Shown in pieces: positions 26,874-38,338 of a stretch of 64,000 nt of DNA; the stretch's first letter is position 1, and every line of letters starts with the position of its first letter. The position numbers and the translations under genes were made by a program. Source of the stretch: Opitutales bacterium (GTDB lineage Bacteria; Verrucomicrobiota; Verrucomicrobiia; Opitutales; UBA953); contig SIAU01000001.1 in NCBI GenBank assembly GCA_009691685.1, positions 54,780 to 118,779 on the forward strand, read 5' to 3'. The notes under the pieces were generated by a model, which worked only from the letters and a program-made list of their open reading frames with translations, ran no database searches and was not told where the DNA came from.

Positions 26874-29423
26874 TTACGTCCCAGAAATTTCGCCTGATTT
26901 CTTTTGCGTAAAGACCAAGCCCTTCTCTCCAACACTCACTACGACGGGCTCTTCTTTGTGGTAATCATTACGTAAAATAGATTCAGCGAGAGGATCTTCC
27001 AGTAAACGTTCGACGGCACGACGCAGTGGGCGGGCACCATATTTTTCATCCCAGCCATTATCGACGAGGTAGCCACGAGCTGCTTCATTCACGACCAACT
27101 TAACACCGAGATCGAGCAGACGTTTGGCGACTTTAGCGACTTCGATATCCACAATCTTCGTCATGTGCTCCTTCGCGAGCTGTTGGAAAATCACAATGTC
27201 AGTCAGACGATTTAAGAACTCTGGCTTAAAGGCGCGCTTGGTTTCTTCCATAATGCGGTCTTTAAGTTTTTCGTAATCGCGCGTGGTGCTGACGCCGACA
27301 TCAAAGCCGACGGAGTTGTTGCGTTGTAAAACGTCTGCCCCGACGTTTGAGGTCATAATAATAATCGTATTACGGAAATCGACTACGCGGCCGAGCGAGT
27401 CGGTTAAGCGACCATCTTCGAGTGCCTGTAATAGCAATTGAATCACATCAGGGTGAGCCTTCTCAATTTCGTCGAAGAGCACGACGGAGTAGGGCTTGCG
27501 GCGAACGAGTTCGGTGAGTTGTCCACCTTCATCATGTCCGACATAACCGGGAGGAGAGCCGATGAGTCGCGAAACGGTAAACTTTTCCATGTACTCAGAC
27601 ATATCGATCTGAATGACCGCTTCTTTTTCACCGAACATACGTTCAGCGAGAGTGCGAGCGAGTAAGGTTTTACCCACACCGGTTGGACCGAGGAATAAAA
27701 AGGAACCAATCGGGCGACGGGGATCTTTTAAATCCGCACGGGAGCGACGGAGGGCACGAGCTACGACTTCGCAGGCGCGGTCTTGTCCGATAACACTGCC
27801 CTGTAAGTCGACTTCGAGTTCGAGTAGCTTCTTGGACTCTTTACTTTCCATACGATTAAGCGGAACGCCCGTCCAGTCGGCCACGATGTGCAGCATTTCA
27901 TCTTCACCCACGATGATTTTCTTTTCGTCGCGTTTCTTCTTCCACTCTTCGAGCATCTTCTCGCGTTTGGCGCGGAGTTTTTTCTCGGTGTCGCGGAGAT
28001 TAGCAGCTTCTTCAAACTTTTGTTGGCGCGAGGCTTCTTCTTTTTGCACCACGACCGCATCAATATCGGCTTGGGCCTTATCGAGTTCGGGAGGTAAATT
28101 CAGTGAACGAATACGGGCACGCGCACCGGCTTCATCCATCACGTCGATTGCCTTATCGGGCAAGTGACGTGAGGTGATATAGCGATGCGAGAGACGGACG
28201 GCGGCTTCAATAGCAGCGTCGGTATATTCACACTTATGGTGCTCTTCGTATTTGTGACGGATACCTTTTAAAATAAGTACGGCATCTTCGGGCGAAGGAT
28301 CGTAGACCTTAACCGGTTGGAAGCGGCGTTCGAGTGCCGCATCTTTTTCGATATGTTTACGATATTCTGATAAAGTGGTCGCACCGACGCACTGGATTTC
28401 ACCGCGCGATAATGCCGGCTTTAAAATATTAGAAGCATCCATGGCACCTTCGGCCGCACCCGCACCGACGATGGTGTGCATTTCATCGATAAAGAGGATG
28501 ATGTTTTTCGCACGCTTGATTTCATCCATGATACCTTTGATGCGTTCTTCAAACTGTCCGCGATACTTGGTACCTGCGACTATCAAGGCGAGGTCGAGCG
28601 TAATGACTTTACGATCGAGTAAAATTTCGGGAACGATACCCGACGCAATTTCTTGAGCGAGGCCTTCGACGATCGCAGTTTTACCCACCCCGGCTTCACC
28701 AATAAGCACAGGATTATTCTTGGTACGGCGGCAAAGAATTTGCACGACGCGACGAATTTCTTCTTTGCGTCCGATAACGGGATCTAAATCTCCAGCGCGA
28801 GCGAGCTCGGTAAGATCGCGGCCAAAAGTTTTTAATAAAGACAAACGCTCTCCGCGACCTGGACGATTAGCATTATCTTCAGAGGAACGGCGCGAGGGAG
28901 GCGGGGTGTCATCCCCTGGTTCATCCGACATACTCTCTGGAGTGGAAGGTTTATCAGCGTCACCCGACGCATTAGGTTCGATGTCCGCAAGAATTTCTTT
29001 ACGGCAACGTTCTAAATCAACATTCAACGCTTGGAGTACGCGGGCTGCGACGCCTTCGCCTTCTTTAAGCAGGCCCAATAAAATATGTTCAGTGCCCACA
29101 TAGGCATGACCCAGTGTACGACCTTCAGCAATCGCATGAGCCATCACCTTTTGGACACGTGGCGTGAGTGGAATAGTTTCGGGAGCTTTCGCTTCTTCGG
29201 GTCCAGGGCCGACTTGTTTTTCAACAGCGGTGCGCACTGTTTTTAAATCGAGACCCATCCGACCAAGAACATTAACGGCGACGCCTTCGCCTAATTTAAT
29301 CAGACCAAGAAGGATGTGTTCGGTACCGACGTAATTATGATTAAAGCGGCGAGCTTCGCTGCGCGCGAGTTCCACGACCTTGCGGGCGCGGGGAGTGAAG
29401 TTTTGGTTTTTATCCTTATCCAT
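26874..29423 (-). CDS. clpC: AAA+ unfoldase ClpC
   Basis: 849 aa; two Clp_N repeats, two Walker A ([30 protein letters not shown]), UVR-like insert ([25 protein letters not shown]), NNSVGF loop in the second AAA domain. Confidence 0.95.
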   Translation of the reverse strand: MDKDKNQNFTPRARKVVELARSEARRFNHNYVGTEHILLGLIKLGEGVAVNVLGRMGLDLKTVRTAVEKQVGPGPEEAKAPETIPLTPRVQKVMAHAIAEGRTLGHAYVGTEHILLGLLKEGEGVAARVLQALNVDLERCRKEILADIEPNASGDADKPSTPESMSDEPGDDTPPPSRRSSEDNANRPGRGERLSLLKTFGRDLTELARAGDLDPVIGRKEEIRRVVQILCRRTKNNPVLIGEAGVGKTAIVEGLAQEIASGIVPEILLDRKVITLDLALIVAGTKYRGQFEERIKGIMDEIKRAKNIILFIDEMHTIVGAGAAEGAMDASNILKPALSRGEIQCVGATTLSEYRKHIEKDAALERRFQPVKVYDPSPEDAVLILKGIRHKYEEHHKCEYTDAAIEAAVRLSHRYITSRHLPDKAIDVMDEAGARARIRSLNLPPELDKAQADIDAVVVQKEEASRQQKFEEAANLRDTEKKLRAKREKMLEEWKKKRDEKKIIVGEDEMLHIVADWTGVPLNRMESKESKKLLELEVDLQGSVIGQDRACEVVARALRRSRADLKDPRRPIGSFLFLGPTGVGKTLLARTLAERMFGEKEAVIQIDMSEYMEKFTVSRLIGSPPGYVGHDEGGQLTELVRRKPYSVVLFDEIEKAHPDVIQLLLQALEDGRLTDSLGRVVDFRNTIIIMTSNVGADVLQRNNSVGFDVGVSTTRDYEKLKDRIMEETKRAFKPEFLNRLTDIVIFQQLAKEHMTKIVDIEVAKVAKRLLDLGVKLVVNEAARGYLVDNGWDEKYGARPLRRAVERLLEDPLAESILRNDYHKEEPVVVSVGEKGLVFTQKKSGEISGT

Positions 29424-29439
29424 GTGGAGTATTAAGCAG

Positions 29440-29469
29440 ATAGTATGCCCAGTCTGGACCTTCCATCAA
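29440..29469 (-). promoter_or_regulatory. Candidate sigma70 promoter for clpC
   Basis: On minus strand TTGATG - 18 nt - TACTAT, just upstream of the clpC ATG (29423). Confidence 0.4.
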
Positions 29470-29551
29470 GCGTTCCTCCTATTTTGTAAATAACCCGTTC
29501 TTTTGCCTTTGCCTCGGGGCCGAGTCGGTGGTTTGTATACTCCTAATAATT

Positions 29552-30553
29552 ATGGCAATAAGCATGCAATTAGCCGGCGCGGCTCTCAAAGAGCTAGTTA
29601 CCAGCCTGAGGGGTCAAAAAGTGGCCGTATTGGGCCATATGAGGCCCGATGGGGACTGTATTGGCTCACAGAGTGCCCTGTGTCGCATACTCCTGGCGGA
29701 AGGCGTAGACGCCCTCTGTGTTAACCGCGATCGAGTACCGACCAATCTAAACACCTACACCCAAGGAATTAAATTCTTAACCGCCGACCAATACACGGCC
29801 GATGGGCGCCAAGCCATCGCCGTGGACTGTGCCGATGCGACAAGAATAGGGACAGAATTACTCGCTAAGTTTAATAATCAGATTCTCGCAAATATCGATC
29901 ACCACTCCTCCAACCCCGATTACGCTAAAATGAATATCGTAGTCAAAGAGGCCGCCGCCACTTGCCACATCTTGGCGTACGGCGCACTTAAGCACGGACT
30001 CCACTGCGATGAAGCGACGGCGAAATCATTACACCTTGGAATCATCACCGACACGGGAAGATTTTGCTATGCGAGTGTTACCGCTAGCGTACTCGAGATT
30101 GCCGCCGAGTTAATCAAACGCGGTGCTAAACCCGAAGAGGCTAATTTTTACATCTTCGAACAAGAGAGCCGGGGAAAACTAGAACTCACCAAACGATTTT
30201 TAAATTCCATACTCTTTCATGAAAATGGAAAAATTTGTTCGGGTGAAATTACACAAGTGGACTATGCGGCAACCGGAACAACCAAAGAAGATAAAGAAGG
30301 ACTCGTAGAGTTTCCTCGTTCCGTAGTAGGCGTAGACATCGCGGTACTCTTCGAAGAAGGCAAAGATGGCATTCGGGGAAGTTTACGCGGACGTGACCCC
30401 CAACTGCGTCTCGATTTACTTGCCGCAAAGCTCAACGGGGGCGGACACATTCTCGCAGCGGGCTTTAATATGATTGGCTGCACGTTACAGAATGATCGTC
30501 AGCGTATTCTCGATATCATCATCGCCCACTACCGCGAACAAACGCGCGCATGA
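29552..30553 (+). CDS. nrnA: DHH/DHHA1 phosphoesterase NrnA-like (nanoRNase/pAp phosphatase)
   Basis: [45 protein letters not shown]; start at 29552 or a nearby ATG. Confidence 0.9.
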   Translation: MAISMQLAGAALKELVTSLRGQKVAVLGHMRPDGDCIGSQSALCRILLAEGVDALCVNRDRVPTNLNTYTQGIKFLTADQYTADGRQAIAVDCADATRIGTELLAKFNNQILANIDHHSSNPDYAKMNIVVKEAAATCHILAYGALKHGLHCDEATAKSLHLGIITDTGRFCYASVTASVLEIAAELIKRGAKPEEANFYIFEQESRGKLELTKRFLNSILFHENGKICSGEITQVDYAATGTTKEDKEGLVEFPRSVVGVDIAVLFEEGKDGIRGSLRGRDPQLRLDLLAAKLNGGGHILAAGFNMIGCTLQNDRQRILDIIIAHYREQTRA

Positions 30554-31278
30554 ACCCTTCCCTCTCGGAGCCTGAAGGAATCTTAGTGGTCGATAAACCA
30601 CAAGGTATCACATCACACGATGTCGTAGATAAAATCCGTCACCTCTATCAAACCCGCCGCGTAGGACATGCTGGCACCCTCGACCCCATGGCTACTGGAC
30701 TACTAATCATGTTGGTTGGTAAAGCGACCAAGGCATCGCAATATTTAATGTCGCAGGAAAAAGAATACCTAGGCGAAGCTACGTTGGGAGTAACGACTGA
30801 TAGCCAAGACGCCGATGGCGAGATTACCGAAACTCAGCCCGTGCCACCCCTTTCAGAAACCCAAATTGCCGAAACGTTAAAATCGATGTTGGGCGATCAG
30901 TATCAAACTCCACCGATGTATTCGGCTAAAAAAATCGGTGGTAAAAAACTTTATGAATTAGCCCGCAAGGGAATCGAAGTCGAACGCGAGCCGCGGTTCA
31001 TTCGCATCAATCTGTTAGAATTACAAAGCTGGGTGAGTCCCAAATTCACTTTTAAAGTACAATGTACTAAAGGTACTTACATCCGAACCTTGGCCTTCGA
31101 TTTAGGCAAGAAACTCGGGTCGGGGGCCCACCTCTCGATGTTACGTCGGACGCATTCCGGAAATCTCAGCATCGAACGCGGAAAAACTCTGGAACAATTA
31201 GGCGCGATGAATGCGCAACAATTACGGGAGTGTTTGATTCCTGTGAATGAAGTCGTACCCAGCATTGCCTTAGGATGA
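30550..31278 (+). CDS. truB: tRNA pseudouridine(55) synthase TruB
   Basis: [46 protein letters not shown]. Confidence 0.97.
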   Translation: MNPSLSEPEGILVVDKPQGITSHDVVDKIRHLYQTRRVGHAGTLDPMATGLLIMLVGKATKASQYLMSQEKEYLGEATLGVTTDSQDADGEITETQPVPPLSETQIAETLKSMLGDQYQTPPMYSAKKIGGKKLYELARKGIEVEREPRFIRINLLELQSWVSPKFTFKVQCTKGTYIRTLAFDLGKKLGSGAHLSMLRRTHSGNLSIERGKTLEQLGAMNAQQLRECLIPVNEVVPSIALG

Positions 31279-32186
31279 GTCAACACCCTCCCCTCCATTT
31301 AGCGATTGGTGCCTTCGATGGAGTGCACCTAGGTCATCGTACCGTTTTACATTCGGCTCGTGAGCAAGCTCGGCGCGATGGTGGCTTAGTGGGAGTGATG
31401 ACTTTTGATCCGCATCCTAGTCGCATTCTCCGTCCCGATAAACCAGTCCCACTGCTTTTCACGCGCGCACAAAAAGACGAACGTCTCACCGAGGCCGGTG
31501 CCCAGTTTATCCACCATCAAACCTTTAACGCTCAATACGCCGCAATCTTAGCTCAGGATTTTCCTGCCTGGCTGATGCACCAGTTCAAAAATCTGCGCAG
31601 TATTCATATTGGAAATAATTTTCATTACGGACAAAATCGACAGGGCAACGCAGAACGATTAGTGCATGACGCTAAAGCGCTCGGGCTTTCGGTGCATAGT
31701 TGCCCCGCCGTGGAATTCGAAGGCGACTCGGTGAGCAGCTCGCGTATTCGCGGTGCACTCATCGACGGAAACATTGAATTAGCCAATCGCCTACTCCTTC
31801 GACCGTACGAAGCCGAAGGTGTTTTAATTGAAGGACAGAAACTCGGAAGGACGATTGGGTATCCGACTTTAAACATGGCATGGAGTCCCGAACTGCAACC
31901 AGCCTTTGGGGTTTATGCCGTTGAATGTATTGGCGCTGAGGGCATCGCGGAGCCCGCTGTCGCCAACTGGGGAGTTCGCCCAACCGTTGAAAAGGATCCA
32001 GTTAAACCACTACTCGAATCTCACCTTTTAAAAGTCAGCGGCACCCTTCCACAAGCTGGAGACACCATACGCGTTCGTTGGCTTTATCGAATTCGCGGAG
32101 AGAAAAAATTTGAATCGCTGGACGATTTAAAAGCCCAGATTGCCAAAGATGAAATTCAGGCGAAAAAACTCTTAGGCCTAACCTAA
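31275..32186 (+). CDS. ribF: Bifunctional riboflavin kinase/FAD synthetase
   Basis: [42 protein letters not shown]. Confidence 0.96.
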   Translation: MSQHPPLHLAIGAFDGVHLGHRTVLHSAREQARRDGGLVGVMTFDPHPSRILRPDKPVPLLFTRAQKDERLTEAGAQFIHHQTFNAQYAAILAQDFPAWLMHQFKNLRSIHIGNNFHYGQNRQGNAERLVHDAKALGLSVHSCPAVEFEGDSVSSSRIRGALIDGNIELANRLLLRPYEAEGVLIEGQKLGRTIGYPTLNMAWSPELQPAFGVYAVECIGAEGIAEPAVANWGVRPTVEKDPVKPLLESHLLKVSGTLPQAGDTIRVRWLYRIRGEKKFESLDDLKAQIAKDEIQAKKLLGLT

Positions 32187-33605
32187 TCAGTTTTGCTTAA
32201 ACGTCTGAGCAAACTTCTGGATAATTCCGCCAAACGATCCATTGGAAAAAAAGATGACGAGTCTCGGCTTAGTCGCTGAGCGACAATCCGAAATCAATTT
32301 CGTTAAAAGGCTTTCAGGGGAATCACAGGCCCAGGCCTGGCGGCCTTTTTGCTGTAATGTTTGGGCAGTACCGGCGGTATCAAAACTGTCGGCTCCTAAC
32401 TTGTCGGCCCGATGGGCGGGCGGTAAATAAATGGCGTCTGCTAAAGCTAAAGCTTCGCCAAAACTATCCTGCATGACCTTGCGAGCCGCGGTGTTACTCC
32501 GTGGCTCAAAACAGGCAACCAATTCAAAGGCTGGATAACGATTGCGCAGCGACTCTAGCGTACAATGAATGGCGGTGGGGTGATGACCAAAGTCCTCGAT
32601 ACAAACTAAGTTCTTATTCTCGATTAAAACCTCTTGGCGGCGCATCACACCTTTAAACTTTTTAAGGGAATCGAGTTTTAGCTGCGTAGGATTTTGCGAA
32701 TTTAGAAATAGACCGGCAGAGGCTGCGGCGATGGCGGCATTACGGGCATTAAATAATCCCGTTAACGACCATTCTATTTTAGCCCAGAGTGCACCCTTCC
32801 AAAAGATTGAAAAGGTTGAGCCAGTAGAGGATTCAGAGAAATTCCTGATTTGAACTTCGTTGTTTTCACCCACGCCCACTTTCACCACGGGAGCCCAAGT
32901 CACTTTATTCAACAAATTCATGACATTAACATCATCACCATTTGCCACGATGACGCCATTACCTGGCACCACACGCAGGCCGTGTGAAAAGGTGCGTAAA
33001 ACATCTTCTAAGTCGCGGAAAATATCAGCGTGGTCGAATTCGATATTATTAATAGCTAAAATATGAGGTAGGTACTGAATGAATTTACTACGTTTGTCGA
33101 AAAAGGCGGAGTCATACTCATCGCCCTCGATTACAAACGGACCCGCGCTTTGACCGATGAAGGCGCTGTCGGGCAAATCACGCGGCACCCCTCCGACCAA
33201 CCAACCGGGATGAGTATTGGCCTCCTTAAGTAAGAATGCCGCCAAGCAGGTGGTCGTAGTTTTTCCGTGAGTGCCGGCGATGACGATATTCTTTCGATCA
33301 TTCAGTAAGTGACTGCGAAGGAGTTGCGGCAGGGAAATATAATTTTGCGACGACTGTAAGAGGTATTCGACTTCGGGGTGCCCGCGCGAAGCGACATTGC
33401 CAACGACGACTAAATGGGGACTCAACTTGGCTAGGCGGTCGGCGTTCCAACCTTCCAGAATTTCGATGCCGGCATTTTTCAAGTGATTCGACATGGGTGG
33501 ATAAATACCCGCATCCGAACCCATCACCTCATGTCCAAGGGCGCGCATTAATAATGCCGCATTGCCCATGGCAGTACCACAAATGCCCATGAAATAAATC
33601 CGCAT
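32187..33605 (-). CDS. mpl: UDP-N-acetylmuramate:L-Ala-gamma-D-Glu-meso-DAP ligase
   Basis: YFMGICGTAMGNAALLMRALGHEVMGSDAGIYPPMS, IAGTHGKTTTTCL, HHPTAI. Confidence 0.95.
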   Translation of the reverse strand: MRIYFMGICGTAMGNAALLMRALGHEVMGSDAGIYPPMSNHLKNAGIEILEGWNADRLAKLSPHLVVVGNVASRGHPEVEYLLQSSQNYISLPQLLRSHLLNDRKNIVIAGTHGKTTTTCLAAFLLKEANTHPGWLVGGVPRDLPDSAFIGQSAGPFVIEGDEYDSAFFDKRSKFIQYLPHILAINNIEFDHADIFRDLEDVLRTFSHGLRVVPGNGVIVANGDDVNVMNLLNKVTWAPVVKVGVGENNEVQIRNFSESSTGSTFSIFWKGALWAKIEWSLTGLFNARNAAIAAASAGLFLNSQNPTQLKLDSLKKFKGVMRRQEVLIENKNLVCIEDFGHHPTAIHCTLESLRNRYPAFELVACFEPRSNTAARKVMQDSFGEALALADAIYLPPAHRADKLGADSFDTAGTAQTLQQKGRQAWACDSPESLLTKLISDCRSATKPRLVIFFSNGSFGGIIQKFAQTFKQN

Positions 33606-33660
33606 AACCCCACCCTAGAACCAACCCCCCAGCTTGGGCGAGAAAACAAGTGTATAAAAT

Positions 33661-33693
33661 AAAAACCCCTAGGCTATGAACTAGGGGTCTTTA
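33661..33693. terminator. Terminator hairpin between mpl and hpf
   Basis: AAAAACCCCTAG gctatgaa CTAGGGGTCTTT. Confidence 0.75.
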
Positions 33694-33711
33694 GTGGGAC
33701 TGCACTCGAGC

Positions 33712-34071
33712 TTATGAATTTCTGCCCAGCGACCCCAAGTCGGTCGGGCCTGGATGATTCCGCTTTTCTTTTTCGAGGCGATGACGGCGGCGTAATTGAC
33801 GGTCCACTTTATCGATCAAGATATCGATAGATTTATAAAGGTCTTCGGACTCTTCGCGCACGACAATATCGGGCCCCGGTAGTTCCAGACGAATCTGCGC
33901 GCCAAACTCTCGCGCATGATCTCGGGTGTGATTAAAAACCAATTCCACGAACACTTTCACGATGCGGTCATTGTGACGTAGAAGTTTTTCAACTTTGGTA
34001 CGCACGGTTTCTTTGAGGGCCTCGGTGAGTTCTAGATGAACACCCGAGATGACGATTGCTGTGTTGCTCAT
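33712..34071 (-). CDS. hpf: Ribosome hibernation promoting factor / RaiA family
   Basis: IVISGVHLELTEALKETVRTKVEKLLRHNDRIVKVFVEL...YKSIDILIDKVDRQLRRRHR. Confidence 0.92.
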   Translation of the reverse strand: MSNTAIVISGVHLELTEALKETVRTKVEKLLRHNDRIVKVFVELVFNHTRDHAREFGAQIRLELPGPDIVVREESEDLYKSIDILIDKVDRQLRRRHRLEKEKRNHPGPTDLGSLGRNS

Positions 34072-34110
34072 TTATTTATTGGGGTTTGGATAAACGAAAA
34101 GCTACGCACC

Positions 34111-34926
34111 ATGTCCCCTAAAAAATCCATAGATAATTTCTTGATGTCATTTTCATGTATCATCATCACGGGATCTTCTTCGGGTATCGGACGCGCACTC
34201 CTTTCGCGTATAGAAAAGTCTAGCACCGCCGCCGCCGTGTTCAACCTATCTCGTACGCCCCCCCAAGAGGTTTCGAATGCTTTGAACTTTACTCATCTTA
34301 CCTGCGACCTCTCTCAATCCCTTGAAATTAAGTCCGTTGTTGCTGAATTACAAAAACTAATGCCAGAACAGGGTACTATTCTATTAATTAATAATAGTGG
34401 AATAGGGGCCTACGGCGAGTTCCCCTCACCTCATTTGGAGCACACGATGAAGATGGTAGAGCTTAATACATCGGCACCCGTTTACCTGACTGGCTTATTG
34501 ATTGAAAAATTAAAATCACGCGGAGGCCAAATCGCCAATGTAGCGTCCCTAGCGGGCTATCAACCTACCCCGCTCATGTCTACCTACGCGGCCACTAAAG
34601 CGTTTCTCCTTCATTGGAGTATAGCGCTTGATGCAGAAATGAAGAAATACGGAGTCCGCAGTGTCGCGATTTGTCCTGGTCCAGTTTCAACCAATTTTTC
34701 TAAAGCTGCTGGGTTCATTAGTTCAACGGGGCTGGGTGGACAAACGGCCGACGAATGTGCGGATGAGGCCTTGCAGGCGATGGCGAAAAACAAGCCGCAG
34801 GTAATTACCGGATGGAAAAATAAATTATTGGGGATGTTCAGCGCCCGCTTACCTAAGCCCTGGGCTGCAGCGATTGGCTTAAAGGTAATTCAGCGACTAA
34901 AGCTTGATCGCTTTATCAAAAAATAA
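34111..34926 (+). CDS. Short-chain dehydrogenase/reductase
   Basis: IIITGSSSGIGRALL, NNSGIGAYG, SLAGYQPTPLMSTYAATKAFL; start could be 34111 or 34147. Confidence 0.9.
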   Translation: MSPKKSIDNFLMSFSCIIITGSSSGIGRALLSRIEKSSTAAAVFNLSRTPPQEVSNALNFTHLTCDLSQSLEIKSVVAELQKLMPEQGTILLINNSGIGAYGEFPSPHLEHTMKMVELNTSAPVYLTGLLIEKLKSRGGQIANVASLAGYQPTPLMSTYAATKAFLLHWSIALDAEMKKYGVRSVAICPGPVSTNFSKAAGFISSTGLGGQTADECADEALQAMAKNKPQVITGWKNKLLGMFSARLPKPWAAAIGLKVIQRLKLDRFIKK

Positions 34927-34927
34927 A

Positions 34928-36589
34928 TTACTCGGCGGAATCAAGTAACTCGCGGGCGTGCGTAAGGGCGACCTTGCTCGTGCGATCTCCCAACATACGA
35001 GCAATTTCCAATTCACGGTCTTTTTTCTTGGTATGAACTGGCTCAATCACCACAGAGGTCGAACGATCGTCCTGTGTTTTTGTCACAACCAAATGGGCAT
35101 GTCCTAATGCAGCAACCTGCGGCAAGTGAGTCACGCAGAAAACTTGGTGCTTCTTACCTAACGCAGCGAGTTCACGTCCCACTTGTGCACCAATTTCTCC
35201 ACCTACATTAGCGTCTACTTCATCGAATACCAGAACGGGTGTATTATCAACGGCGGCGAGTACGGTCTTTAGAGCTAACATAACTCGAGCCGCTTCACCG
35301 CTCGAAGCGATTTGGTCTAAGGGAAGCAAATCCTGGCCCGCGTTGGCGCAGAATTGAAATTGAACGCGATCCGCACCCATGGGTCCGAGTTCTGCTGCGG
35401 CGACATCAATTTTTAAATCTGCTTTCTTAAATCCGAGAGAGCCTAACATTTTCTTAGCGGTCGCAGCTAACTTTTCGGCGGCTTTAACTCGAGTCGCGTG
35501 CAAGCTATCGGCTAACTTCTTTAACTCTTTTTCATCACGGGCGGCCTCTCCTTTAAGTTTTTCGACGCGCGCTTCGATATCGCCCTGAGACATTAAGCGA
35601 TTCTTTAAGCTATCGCGTTTCAATCGAACCGATTCAACGGTGGGGCCATATTTACGACGAAACTCTAACCATAAATTCATTTTCGTGTCTAAGTTTTCGA
35701 TTTCCGATTCATCAGCAGAGAGACCACGGGCCAGACGTGCAAAATCAGCCCGGATATCATCGGCCTCAGCGGCCAAGCCCTGTAAGCGCTGAGCCAACGC
35801 GTCCGCGTCGGCATCAATCCGCGCAATCGATTGGGCGACTTTAAGAATCTTAGGGAGGTCTTGGGCAATACCCTCCGAACCCAAAGCCGCATCCATCTGA
35901 CCGAATAATTGCGATAGCTCTTGAGCGCGCGTCGAGCGAGCATGTTCACGTTCTAACTTCTGAACAGCTTCATCGGTTAAATCTAAGGATTCTAAATTTT
36001 CGATCTGGGACTTTAAAAAAGTAATTTCGTCTTCAGACAATTTTTCCGCCGAAGACATTTCATGAATTGATTTTAAAATCTCCTGGCGGCGTTTCCAGAC
36101 TTCGCGATAACGATTCAGCGACTCTTCAACGCCCGCATAAAGATCCAACATGCCTAACTGCGTATCGGCACGCATGAGTTTTTGCGGTTCGCCGGGACCA
36201 TGAAAATCGATCCACAGTTCACCGAGCTTCTGCAATTGGGCTAAAGTGGCCGCCCCGCCGTTAACGGTAATACGTCCAGCCTTCGAAACATGGACCGTTC
36301 TTTTGATTAATAAGAGTCCTTCATCGCAGGCAGGTAGGTCGAGCTCTTCTAATACTTGGATGAATCGCTTGTCGTTACCCACATCGAGTTCGGCTTCCAC
36401 GAGACATTCTTCAGCGTCTTTGCGCACGATGGTCTTACCAGCGCGGTTGCCGGCTAATAAGGAAAAGGCACCGAGGAGGACTGATTTACCAGCGCCCGTT
36501 TCGCCGGTCACCACCGTGAAACCCTTGCCGAGGTCGAGCGACGTCCGATCCATCAGGGCTAAATCACGAATGGAGAGGCGGCTAATCAT
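34928..36589 (-). CDS. recN: DNA repair protein RecN
   Basis: MISRLSIRDLALMDRTSLDLGKGFTVVTGETGAGKSVLLGAFSLLAG; C-terminal FDEVDANVGGEIG; start set at 36589. Confidence 0.95.
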   Translation of the reverse strand: MISRLSIRDLALMDRTSLDLGKGFTVVTGETGAGKSVLLGAFSLLAGNRAGKTIVRKDAEECLVEAELDVGNDKRFIQVLEELDLPACDEGLLLIKRTVHVSKAGRITVNGGAATLAQLQKLGELWIDFHGPGEPQKLMRADTQLGMLDLYAGVEESLNRYREVWKRRQEILKSIHEMSSAEKLSEDEITFLKSQIENLESLDLTDEAVQKLEREHARSTRAQELSQLFGQMDAALGSEGIAQDLPKILKVAQSIARIDADADALAQRLQGLAAEADDIRADFARLARGLSADESEIENLDTKMNLWLEFRRKYGPTVESVRLKRDSLKNRLMSQGDIEARVEKLKGEAARDEKELKKLADSLHATRVKAAEKLAATAKKMLGSLGFKKADLKIDVAAAELGPMGADRVQFQFCANAGQDLLPLDQIASSGEAARVMLALKTVLAAVDNTPVLVFDEVDANVGGEIGAQVGRELAALGKKHQVFCVTHLPQVAALGHAHLVVTKTQDDRSTSVVIEPVHTKKKDRELEIARMLGDRTSKVALTHARELLDSAE

Positions 36590-37329
36590 TTCTGGATGCG
36601 GGGACCGTAAAGAGATGAACCGAGACGTACACAAGTTGAGCCGGCATTCACCGCGGCTTCCATGTCACCACTCATACCCATCGAAAGTTCAGGAAGTTTT
36701 ACTTTAAATTTATCCTCTAATTCATCCCGACAAATCCTTAAATTATCAAATGTGCGCTTAGCTGAATCCATGCCCCCTTCAATCGGTGGAACGGCCATGA
36801 GTCCGACGACGCGCAAGGCAGACTGAGCCAATGCGGCTTCTAGTAATTGAGGCGCCTCTTCAATTTCACATCCGTATTTTGCGGGATCATGACCCGAGTT
36901 CACCTGAAAATAAATTTCTGGTTTTACATTAAGCTCCTCAGCAATCCGTCCCATGCGCGAAATTAAATCTACGCTGTCGACCGTTTGAATAATATCAAAA
37001 ATCTTTAAAGCAGGCTTAACTTTATTGGACTGCAGGTGACCGATAAATTCCCAGCGCAAATCAGCCGGCGCGAGCGGTTTTTTTTCCTGACCCTCTTGAA
37101 CTTTGTTTTCACTCACTGATCGCATGCCATAGCGATAGGCATACAAGGCCGCTTCCACTGGGTTGGTTTTGGTGACCGGTAAAATTCTGACTTCCGACGG
37201 ATTCCGGCCACACTGGTCACAAGCTAACTTTATCCTTTGGCGGACGGTATCACAATTGGCGGCAAATTGTTCGTAGGTAACCACGAGAGACAATGGGAAG
37301 CAGATTAAGCGTAGAGTCAACGCCTCCAA
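36586..37329 (-). CDS. YggS/PLPBP family PLP-dependent protein
   Basis: LPVTKTNPVEAA, ENKVQEGQEK, WEFIGHLQSNKVK, LSMGMSGDMEAAVNAGSTCVRLGSSLYG. Confidence 0.94.
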   Translation of the reverse strand: MEALTLRLICFPLSLVVTYEQFAANCDTVRQRIKLACDQCGRNPSEVRILPVTKTNPVEAALYAYRYGMRSVSENKVQEGQEKKPLAPADLRWEFIGHLQSNKVKPALKIFDIIQTVDSVDLISRMGRIAEELNVKPEIYFQVNSGHDPAKYGCEIEEAPQLLEAALAQSALRVVGLMAVPPIEGGMDSAKRTFDNLRICRDELEDKFKVKLPELSMGMSGDMEAAVNAGSTCVRLGSSLYGPRIQK

Positions 37330-37432
37330 TCCCCTTTGCGGGAATAAGGTTAAACCTGGTCACGATAAGTAAATCTACACTTGAAACGGCCTGCTATTAG
37401 ATTTATTAATCATAGTGGATTGAGCCACCTTC

Positions 37433-38338
37433 ATGCAAATTGAGAACTTAAAGATTTTCCGTGACCTCGTGGACAACGAAAGTTTCTCCAAGGCAGCGAA
37501 GTTGAATAACATCACGCAGTCGGCCGTGAGTCAGCAGCTACGTTCGATGGAGAAGCATTTTAATGTTCTCATTGTGGATCGGAGCCAGAAACAATTTCGT
37601 TTAACGCGGGAGGGTCGCAGTCTCTATGAAGCGGCGCGCGATATTTTAAATCGTTACGAACAGGTTTCGAGCGAGATGCAGGAAATGCGGAAAGTGGTGA
37701 GTGGCACGGTGCATGTTTCGACAATTGTCTCCATTGGTCTGCACGAACTGCCGCCTTACGTAAAACGTTTCATGCAGGAATTTCCTCATGTGAATGTGCG
37801 GATCGAATATCGCCGATCCAATTTAGTCTATGAGGATGTTTTTTCTAGCACGGCAGATTTTGGCCTAGTCGCCTTCCCGCAAAAATATCGCCAAGTAGAA
37901 ATTATTCCTTTCATGGAAGATCAGTTGGTCGCCATCTGTTCGCCTAAACACAAGTTAGCGGGCAAAAAAGAAATTGAGTTAGCCGACCTACAGGGCTGTC
38001 GCTTCATCGGCTTTGACCAAGATATTCCTACGCGTAAAGCGCTCGATCAATTCTTCCGAGAACAACGTATCGAACTGGAACCTTCCATGGAGTTTGATAA
38101 TATCGAAACCTTAAAGCGTGCCGTGGAAGTCGATGCGGGGGTCGCCTTGGTTCCCGAGGGCACCATCCGTCAGGAAATCGAGCAAGGCACGCTGGTTAAG
38201 TTAAAATTACGTGACCGACACGTTTCTCGGCCGTTAGCGATTTTGCATCGCAAGGGACGCGTGATGACGCCGGCGATGAAACGGTTCTTAACTTTAATGT
38301 TAAACGGTCTGAACGCGAAAAAAGCTGACCTCGAGTAA
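37433..38338 (+). CDS. LysR-family transcriptional regulator
   Basis: N-terminal HTH FRDLVDNESFSKAAKLNNITQSAVSQQLRSMEKHFNVLIVDRSQKQFRLT plus LysR substrate-binding domain. Confidence 0.95.
   Translation: MQIENLKIFRDLVDNESFSKAAKLNNITQSAVSQQLRSMEKHFNVLIVDRSQKQFRLTREGRSLYEAARDILNRYEQVSSEMQEMRKVVSGTVHVSTIVSIGLHELPPYVKRFMQEFPHVNVRIEYRRSNLVYEDVFSSTADFGLVAFPQKYRQVEIIPFMEDQLVAICSPKHKLAGKKEIELADLQGCRFIGFDQDIPTRKALDQFFREQRIELEPSMEFDNIETLKRAVEVDAGVALVPEGTIRQEIEQGTLVKLKLRDRHVSRPLAILHRKGRVMTPAMKRFLTLMLNGLNAKKADLE

Noticed and set aside
27613-28167. 184-aa antisense ORF over clpC
   Set aside because: Ser-rich shadow frame of the ClpC coding strand; no family resemblance.
29424-29551. CIRCE or CtsR operator upstream of clpC
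   Set aside because: No TTAGCACTC-N9-GAGTGCTAA and no tandem GGTCAAA heptads visible in the divergent region.
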